A DNA stretch of 11,397 bases, taken from the NCBI GenBank assembly GCA_900769845.1, contig CAAGIF010000089.1:1-11397 (forward strand), in the 5' to 3' direction. Below the pieces are notes generated by a model. The model was given only the letters and a program-made list of their open reading frames with translations. It ran no database searches and was not told the DNA's origin. The stretch is from an uncultured Oscillospiraceae bacterium (lineage in GTDB: Bacteria > Bacillota_A > Clostridia > Oscillospirales > Oscillospiraceae). Shown one piece after another: positions 6,748-11,397 of this stretch. The translations under genes were made by a program, and so were the position numbers. Numbering within the stretch: the stretch's first letter is position 1; every line of letters begins with the position of its first letter.

Positions 6748-7761
6748 TTATCCCCGAACATTCCACCCTGTTGGAATAAAAATCTCAGTATATTTATCCA
6801 CAGCATACTTGTCCGTCATGCCGGCGATATAATCACAGACCGTCTGCTCCATCCCTTCAAAAGAAAGCTGAGGCAAAAAATCCTCCGGCAGGGCCTGGGG
6901 GTTGGTGTAGTAGTACTCAAAGAGTCGCTGAAGCATATCCTTCGCCTTGCTCTCCTGACTCTTGGCGATGGGATTTCGGTACACGCGCTCAAACATAAAG
7001 GCCCGCAGATCCATCAGCGCCTTGTCCACTTCCGGAGAGAGGCAGACGACCCCCGCCTCCCGGGAAGAACGGATCGCATCGGTTACCAGAGTGTTCAGCC
7101 GGGTGGAATGGTCATGACCAAGCACATCACTGATAGCCCGGGGAATGTCCCCATTGGTCAGGATCCCCGCCCGGACCGCATCGTCAATATCATGATTGAC
7201 ATAGGCGATCTGATCGGCGCGGCGCACGATCTGTCCTTCCAGGGTTTCGGGAATATGGACGCCTGTGTGCCCCAGGATACCCATACGGACCTCATAACTT
7301 AAGTTAAGACCCATGCCCCCTTTTTCCAAAACATCCACCACGCGCAGGCTCTGTTCGTTGTGACGGAAGGGTTTCCCCAAGCAACGGCTGAGAGCGTCCT
7401 CACCGGCATGACCAAAGGGAGTGTGTCCCAGGTCATGTCCCATGGCAATGGCCTCGGCAAGATCCTCATTCAGCGCCAAGGCCCGGGTAATAGTTCCCGC
7501 AATCCGGCTGACTTCCAGGGTATGGGTCATACGGGTGCGGTAATGGTCGCCCTCCGGACGGAGGAATACCTGGGTTTTGTGCATCAAACGGCGGAAGGCT
7601 TTGGAATGCACAATCCGATCAATATCTCGCTGATAGCAGGTACGCACATCTTCCCAGGGATCAGTTTCGACCCGGGGTCTTCCCCTGCTCTCATCAGCAA
7701 ATGCCGCCTTGATGTTCAGTCTTTGATGCTCCTGAAGTTCCAGTTCCTGCCGTATCGTCAT
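6748..7761 (-). CDS. dgt: HD-domain deoxynucleoside triphosphate triphosphohydrolase (dGTPase-like)
   Basis: Enzymes of this family split dNTPs, classically dGTP, into deoxynucleoside and triphosphate, and so control the dNTP pool. 337 residues, the short Dgt-like form. Metal-binding HD signature residues are H80 (TRMTHTLEVSRIA), H109-D110 (GHDLGHTPFGHAGE) and D191 (RADQIAYVNHDIDD). SKAFRRLMHKTQVF (53–66) and PEGDHYRTR (69–77) are also typical. Substrate preference cannot be read from sequence. The ATG overlaps the yigZ stop (ATGA) and has AAGGAG about 8 bases upstream. A dgt just before dnaG is a known arrangement in Clostridia and fits replication-linked dNTP control. Confidence 0.93.
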   Translation of the reverse strand: MTIRQELELQEHQRLNIKAAFADESRGRPRVETDPWEDVRTCYQRDIDRIVHSKAFRRLMHKTQVFLRPEGDHYRTRMTHTLEVSRIAGTITRALALNEDLAEAIAMGHDLGHTPFGHAGEDALSRCLGKPFRHNEQSLRVVDVLEKGGMGLNLSYEVRMGILGHTGVHIPETLEGQIVRRADQIAYVNHDIDDAVRAGILTNGDIPRAISDVLGHDHSTRLNTLVTDAIRSSREAGVVCLSPEVDKALMDLRAFMFERVYRNPIAKSQESKAKDMLQRLFEYYYTNPQALPEDFLPQLSFEGMEQTVCDYIAGMTDKYAVDKYTEIFIPTGWNVRG

Positions 7762-8402
7762 CCAATCGCTCCTTTGCTTTCAATGGGAAATGCCCGGTAT
7801 TCCTTTCCTGTTTCCATGGCCTCCACAGTGGCGGCGGTCATATCCGTCAGCCGCTCCAGGAAAGGATCCACCTGTGCTTCCGGGAACAGGAGTTCCAGCT
7901 CCACTTCCGCTCCGAACTGGGTATCCCGGATAATGCCACCAAAGGAGGCAACCTCCAGCCTGACCCGTTCATAGTAAGTATAGGGACAGGGCAGATACAG
8001 CACTGTCCAAACCCGTTTCATGCTTTTTCCCGCTGCGTCCACGGCGATCTTGGCGCCCTTGGTATAGGCCCGGACAAGTCCCCCCGCTCCCAGCAAAATA
8101 CCGCCGAAATATCGGGTAACCACACAAACACAGTTGTAGAGTCCCTCCCGCTGCAGAACCTGCAGCATGGGCATTCCCGCAGTGCCACCGGGTTCTCCGT
8201 CATCGGAAAAGCGGACCGCGCCGTCCTTGATGATATACGCCCAGCAGTTATGGGTAGCATCATAATGCTGTTTTTTCATAGCCTGGATTTTTACCAGCGC
8301 CGCCTCCTCGGTCTCCACAGGCCAGAGCCTGCCGATGAAACGGGACTTTTTCTCTATGAATTCGTCCTCCCCGAATTGGGTGGGCACCAGATATTCGTCC
8401 AA
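7758..8402 (-). CDS. yigZ: YigZ/IMPACT family protein (UPF0029)
   Basis: 214 residues. The N-terminal IMPACT/UPF0029 domain shows EKKSRFIG (17–24), DDGEPGGTAGMPML (67–80) and VTRYFGGILLGAGGLVRAY (95–113), which are diagnostic. The C-terminal part (about 138–195) matches the DUF1949-like ferredoxin fold found in YigZ and YvyE. The family is conserved and linked to translation or stress, but its biochemical role in bacteria is not settled. The start is TTG at 8402: AAGGA lies about 10 bases upstream, inside the end of hflX, and the next Met is residue 42, which would remove conserved sequence. It is in the same frame as hflX, with only TAA-GCT between the two coding regions. It overlaps dgt by 4 bases. 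Confidence 0.92.
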   Translation of the reverse strand: MDEYLVPTQFGEDEFIEKKSRFIGRLWPVETEEAALVKIQAMKKQHYDATHNCWAYIIKDGAVRFSDDGEPGGTAGMPMLQVLQREGLYNCVCVVTRYFGGILLGAGGLVRAYTKGAKIAVDAAGKSMKRVWTVLYLPCPYTYYERVRLEVASFGGIIRDTQFGAEVELELLFPEAQVDPFLERLTDMTAATVEAMETGKEYRAFPIESKGAIG

Positions 8403-8405
8403 AGC

Positions 8406-9674
8406 TTACACTTCCTTTATGATATAACTTTTCAGTCTTCCGTAGAGAATATCATCCACAACCGTTTCGATCTCGATACCGTCGGAGGTGTATTCCACGG
8501 ATTTGACCTGAGCATTGTTGTGGATGGTTTCCACCAGGCCGCCCAGGGAATAGGGCAGCCGCACCGTGATCTCATGCCGGGCGTGACCCAGTGCCTTTTC
8601 GACAGCCTTCAGAAGGGTATCCATTCCCCTGCCCTGTTTGGCAGAGATGGCAACCACATCCTCGCCCACGGGAATCTCCTCCCGGCTTACCAAATCCGCC
8701 TTGTTGTAGCAGGAAAGTACCGGCGTTCCGGGCTTGGCAAGCTGGCTAATCAGCTTTTCCACCACTTCAATGTGTTCCTGCCGGTTCTCATCCGAAGCAT
8801 CGATCACATGCAGCAAAAGGTCCGCATATTCCAGTTCCTCCAGAGTCGCCCGGAAAGCATTAACCAGGTGATGGGGCAGTTTGGCAATAAAACCGACGGT
8901 ATCCGAGAGGATCACATCCAGATTATCCGAAACCGTGAGCATACGGGATGTTGTATCCAGGGTATCAAACAGCCGGTTGTTGGCAGGGATTCCCGCTCCC
9001 GTCAGATGGTTCAGCAAGGTGGACTTTCCCGCATTGGTGTAGCCAACAATGGCAACCACCGGTACGGAATTCTTCATTCTCCGTTCCCGCTGAACGCTGC
9101 GGACTTTACGCACCTGCTCCAACTCCGTTTCCAGGCGGTTGATCCGTTCCCGGATATGCCGCCGGTCGGATTCCAGTTTGGTCTCGCCGGGGCCCCGGGT
9201 GCCGATGCCACCGCCCTGACGGCTAAGGCTCAGACCCATGCCGGAAAGACGAGGCAACAAATACTTATACTGGGCAAGCTCCACCTGGAGCCGGCCTTCC
9301 TTCGTCTTTGCCCGCTGGGCAAAAATATCCAGAATCAACGCGCTGCGGTCCAGAACCGTAACGCCAATGATCTCTTCCAATGCCCGGATATTACCGGGGG
9401 AAAGTTCGTTATCGAAGACAACCATGGTGGACTGGGTAAATTCCACCAGCATTTTTACTTCCTGCGCCTTTCCCTCGCCGATAAAGCTGTGTGCATCGGG
9501 TGTATGGCGGTTTTGCAGGATCTTTCCGGTACAGAAGCCGCCAGCTGTTTCCAGCAGGGCTTCCAGTTCCTCCAGGGTTTCATCGGTAGCGGTCTGTTCC
9601 TTGGTAAAGCAATCCGCATTCAAGCCTACCAAAACCGCCCGTTCCTGCACCGCTTTTTCAAAATTCGTTTCCAT
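8406..9674 (-). CDS. hflX: Ribosome-associated GTPase HflX
   Basis: Cytoplasmic GTPase that binds 50S and 70S ribosomes. In characterised bacteria it splits stalled or hibernating ribosomes during stress. Numbered from the chosen start (422 residues), the N-terminal HflX domain contains NRHTPDAHSFIGEGK (55–69) and the signature GGGIGTRGPGETKLESDRR near 154–172. A coiled segment follows (about 173–200), then the G domain: G1 GYTNAGKST (211–219), G3 DTVGF (258–262), G4 NKAD (324–327) and G5 SAK (344–346). I chose the ATG at 9674 because GGAGG (9690–9686) is 11 bases upstream. The ATG at 9692 is six residues longer, overlaps that Shine-Dalgarno sequence and would sit almost on the transcription start. 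It is the first gene of hflX–yigZ–dgt. Confidence 0.95.
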   Translation of the reverse strand: METNFEKAVQERAVLVGLNADCFTKEQTATDETLEELEALLETAGGFCTGKILQNRHTPDAHSFIGEGKAQEVKMLVEFTQSTMVVFDNELSPGNIRALEEIIGVTVLDRSALILDIFAQRAKTKEGRLQVELAQYKYLLPRLSGMGLSLSRQGGGIGTRGPGETKLESDRRHIRERINRLETELEQVRKVRSVQRERRMKNSVPVVAIVGYTNAGKSTLLNHLTGAGIPANNRLFDTLDTTSRMLTVSDNLDVILSDTVGFIAKLPHHLVNAFRATLEELEYADLLLHVIDASDENRQEHIEVVEKLISQLAKPGTPVLSCYNKADLVSREEIPVGEDVVAISAKQGRGMDTLLKAVEKALGHARHEITVRLPYSLGGLVETIHNNAQVKSVEYTSDGIEIETVVDDILYGRLKSYIIKEV

Positions 9675-9700
9675 AAATCCATAGTCCTCCATTTTATGTC

Positions 9701-9730
9701 ATTATACCACAACCAACGCAGTGCAGACAA
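9701..9730 (-). promoter_or_regulatory. SigA-type promoter for hflX–yigZ–dgt
   Basis: The minus strand has TTGTCT (9730–9725), an 18-base spacer and a perfect TATAAT (9706–9701). Transcription would start near 9694, giving a leader of only about 20 bases with GGAGG near its start. This short leader is one reason to prefer the 9674 start for hflX. Confidence 0.75.
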
Positions 9731-9738
9731 CTTATTCT

Positions 9739-9785
9739 TAAAAAAAAGCAAAAAAATTCCGCACCACGTTTCCATGGTGCGGAAT
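9739..9785 (-). terminator. Intrinsic terminator of rpmE
   Basis: Downstream of the rpmE stop, the minus strand forms an 11-base-pair perfect stem (ATTCCGCACCA with TGGTGCGGAAT, 9785–9756) with an eight-base loop. It is followed by a run of seven Ts, GC and eight more Ts. It is one-directional and separates rpmE from the hflX promoter. Confidence 0.93.
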
Positions 9786-9793
9786 AGTCGTTC

Positions 9794-9994
9794 TTACTTC
9801 AGGCCAAAACGCTTGTTGAAGCGATCAACACGTCCACCGGTGTCAACCAGCTTCTGCTTGCCGGTATAGAAAGGGTGGCACTTGGAGCAGATCTCGACAC
9901 GGATCTCCTTCTTGGTGGAGCCGGTGGTAAAGACGTTACCGCAGTTGCAACGGATCGTGGTCTGTTCGTACTTGGGATGGATACCTTCCTTCAT
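9794..9994 (-). CDS. rpmE: 50S ribosomal protein L31, zinc-binding (C+) type
   Basis: 66 residues beginning MKEGIHPKY, the usual L31 start. Four cysteines form the zinc site: C16-N-C18 and C36-S-K-C39. This is the C+ form, which in many bacteria is replaced by a cysteine-free paralogue under zinc limitation. The C-terminal [11 protein letters not shown] is also typical. I chose the ATG at 9994. A GTG at 10003 is in frame, but it lies within the Shine-Dalgarno sequence AGAGGTG that serves the ATG. It is transcribed alone from its own promoter and ends in a strong terminator. Confidence 0.97.
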   Translation of the reverse strand: MKEGIHPKYEQTTIRCNCGNVFTTGSTKKEIRVEICSKCHPFYTGKQKLVDTGGRVDRFNKRFGLK

Positions 9995-10059
9995 TTCGTT
10001 CACCTCTTTCTTATCAGTTAAAGGGCATAAAAACCCTAAGCAATTTCAATCGCCCGAAC

Positions 10060-10088
10060 ATCATAACACAACACAAGACGGAATGCAA
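10060..10088 (-). promoter_or_regulatory. SigA-type promoter for rpmE
   Basis: The minus strand has TTGCAT (10088–10083), a 17-base spacer and TATGAT (10065–10060). The predicted start near 10053 leaves a leader of about 58 bases. The leader contains a short stem, AGGG–CCCT (about 10036–10022). L31 leaders that regulate rpmE are known in several bacterial groups, but I cannot show that this is one. The A-rich tract just upstream could act as an UP element. Confidence 0.75.
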
Positions 10089-10116
10089 GTGTTTTTTTTA
10101 TTTTTTACGAAGATTT

Positions 10117-11340
10117 TTAGAATGCCCAGTTGCCATTCTCGAAAATACGAACAATCTCCCCATTTTCGCAGGTAGCATCGATGTTCATGGTGTCGCAGCC
10201 GATCATAAAATCCACATGGATCATGGATTCGTTCAGACCCATGGCCCGGCACTCCTCAATGGTTCTGTTCTCAAAATTCTTGATGGTATCGGCATAGCCG
10301 TTGCCCAGCGCCAGATGGCAGGAGGCGTTCTCATCAAACAGCGTGTTGTAGTACAGGATACCGCTCTCGCTGATGGGGCTTGCTACGGGAACCAGGGCGC
10401 ACTCACCCAGATAACCGGCGCCCTCGTCCATGGAAACCATATCCTTCAGCTGCTCCTCCCCCACTTCTGCGCCAACTTCCACGGCCTTACCGTCTTCAAA
10501 GCGGAGCCAGAACCTGTCGATGAGCTGACCGCGGTAGCTCAGGGGCATGGTGGAATAGACGATACCTTCTGCAAAACCCCGCTTGGGAGAGATGAAGCAC
10601 TCCTCAGTGGGGATATTGGGGTTGAAGTAAATGCCCTGGAGGCTGGTATCCCCGCCGCCGCACCAGCGGCCTTCCTCGATCATGCCAACTGTCAGATCCG
10701 TTCCGTTGTCTGCGGTATAGTGCAGAGAGCGGATATTCAGACTGTTGAGGTATTCGCAGCGCTTGGCGAGATCTGCATTATGCTCGTCCCAGGCCTTGAT
10801 GGGATCTGCGGTAACCCGGGATGCTGCCAGAATGGACTCCCAGAGCTTTTCTACTGCCTTGCCCTTGGGCAGGCCGGGGAACACCTTTTTTGCCCACGCC
10901 ACGCCGGGAACAGCGGCAATACACCACTGTTCTTTGTTTTCCCGCCGCTCGCGGTAGGGTTTCAGAATAGGATAGGTAGCCTGGTTGGCCTTGGAAACCT
11001 TGGCCATGTTCACGCCTTTCAATCCGTCAGGGTCCGAAGAAACCAGATGGATCCGGGCAGGCAGAACCTCACAGTAATGCTCCAGCCGGGCCTTTTCCCA
11101 CTCGTAAACGGTGGACATGGTCTTCAGAGACTTGTAGCGCACATGGGTCTTGGTCAGGGGCTGATAGCTCCACTCCACCAGAACTTCTTTGGCCTTAGCT
11201 TTGTAGGCTTCTTCCACCACCATCTGTACAAACTCCGGCTGGTCAAGGCCGGCATACACCAAAACGGTCTGTCCCTTCTGGACATTCACGCCGGTGCGGA
11301 CGATCAGCTTTGCATATTCTCTCAAAACAGTCTTTTTCAT
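10117..11340 (-). CDS. M29-family metallo-aminopeptidase (AmpS/thermophilic aminopeptidase family)
   Basis: 407 residues, normal for peptidase family M29, which are cytoplasmic zinc- or cobalt-dependent enzymes that remove N-terminal residues from peptides. Likely metal ligands in family order are E246/E247 (IPTEECFISPKR), E313 (LGECALVP), H342 (ENASCHLALGNGY) and H375/D377 (MIHVDFMIG). NGTDLTVG (212–219) is also typical. The N-terminal half (about 1–180) is the less conserved family domain. The ATG at 11340 has AAGGAG 8 bases upstream. No hairpin terminator follows the stop; the sequence after it is A-rich on the coding strand, so transcripts may run on into rpmE. The natural substrate cannot be inferred. 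Confidence 0.93.
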   Translation of the reverse strand: MKKTVLREYAKLIVRTGVNVQKGQTVLVYAGLDQPEFVQMVVEEAYKAKAKEVLVEWSYQPLTKTHVRYKSLKTMSTVYEWEKARLEHYCEVLPARIHLVSSDPDGLKGVNMAKVSKANQATYPILKPYRERRENKEQWCIAAVPGVAWAKKVFPGLPKGKAVEKLWESILAASRVTADPIKAWDEHNADLAKRCEYLNSLNIRSLHYTADNGTDLTVGMIEEGRWCGGGDTSLQGIYFNPNIPTEECFISPKRGFAEGIVYSTMPLSYRGQLIDRFWLRFEDGKAVEVGAEVGEEQLKDMVSMDEGAGYLGECALVPVASPISESGILYYNTLFDENASCHLALGNGYADTIKNFENRTIEECRAMGLNESMIHVDFMIGCDTMNIDATCENGEIVRIFENGNWAF

Positions 11341-11373
11341 AGATGCCGCTCCTTATTCCTTGAAATTATCGCC

Positions 11374-11379
11374 AGTATA
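11374..11379 (-). promoter_or_regulatory. Possible -10 box for the aminopeptidase gene
   Basis: The minus strand reads TATACT about 33 bases before the ATG at 11340. A -35 box at normal spacing would start at about 11397, beyond the edge, so it cannot be checked. Confidence 0.3.
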
Positions 11380-11397
11380 TCAAACTTTTCCTTCCTC

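Noticed and set aside
9675..9692. Longer hflX start (ATG at 9692)
   Set aside because: It overlaps the GGAGG ribosome binding site and lies about two bases from the predicted transcription start.
8250..9869. 539-codon open frame on the plus strand
   Set aside because: It lies antisense to hflX and part of yigZ, shows no protein-family motifs, and its translation has the composition expected from the complement of a biased coding frame. The minus-strand proteins are unmistakable.
9995..10003. Longer rpmE start (GTG at 10003)
   Set aside because: The GTG is part of the Shine-Dalgarno sequence AGAGGTG, and L31 proteins normally begin at MKxGIHP.
10091..10106. T-rich tract after the aminopeptidase gene as a terminator
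   Set aside because: The Ts are on the plus strand. On the transcribed strand of these genes it is A-rich, with no stem before it.

Overview
The window looks like a chromosomal housekeeping region of a Gram-positive anaerobe of the class Clostridia, probably near the Oscillospirales/Ruminococcaceae. This rests on four things: an IspH–ribosomal protein S1 fusion (an arrangement known from Clostridia), a dgt–dnaG–sigma factor order, strong AAGGAGG-type ribosome binding sites, and a fairly balanced base composition (judged by eye, not counted). No mobile element, CRISPR array, tRNA or rRNA was seen. Every gene lies on the minus strand, so transcription runs from high to low coordinates. No gene-free stretch exceeds about 120 bases.

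Right part (11397 to about 9700): an M29-family metallo-aminopeptidase, then rpmE (zinc-type ribosomal protein L31). rpmE has its own clear promoter and a strong intrinsic terminator.

Middle (about 9730 to 6737): a promoter starts hflX–yigZ–dgt, which are tightly packed (3-base gap, then a 4-base overlap). They encode a ribosome-associated GTPase, an IMPACT-family protein and an HD-domain dNTP triphosphohydrolase.

Left part (about 6745 to 1): an extended -10 promoter at the end of dgt reads into a long operon. Its genes are a small four-helix membrane protein of unknown function, dnaG (primase), a short RpoD-like sigma factor, a degenerate sigma paralogue, cmk (CMP kinase) and the ispH-rpsA fusion, which runs off the left edge. 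Three junctions (dnaG/sigma, sigma/sigma-like, cmk/ispH-rpsA) are 4-base ATGA overlaps, which suggests translational coupling. The operon joins replication, transcription, nucleotide supply, isoprenoid synthesis and translation initiation, so it is an extended version of the classical macromolecular-synthesis operon.

The most interesting part is the sigma pair. The 289-residue sigma factor lacks region 1.1 and has Lys in place of the first Trp of the usual WW pair in region 2.3. The overlapping downstream gene has a region 1.1-like N-terminus and a nearly intact RNA polymerase-binding region 2.2, but its -10 and -35 recognition elements are eroded. This may be an undescribed sigma/anti-sigma or split-function pair. 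The rest of the window is conventional.
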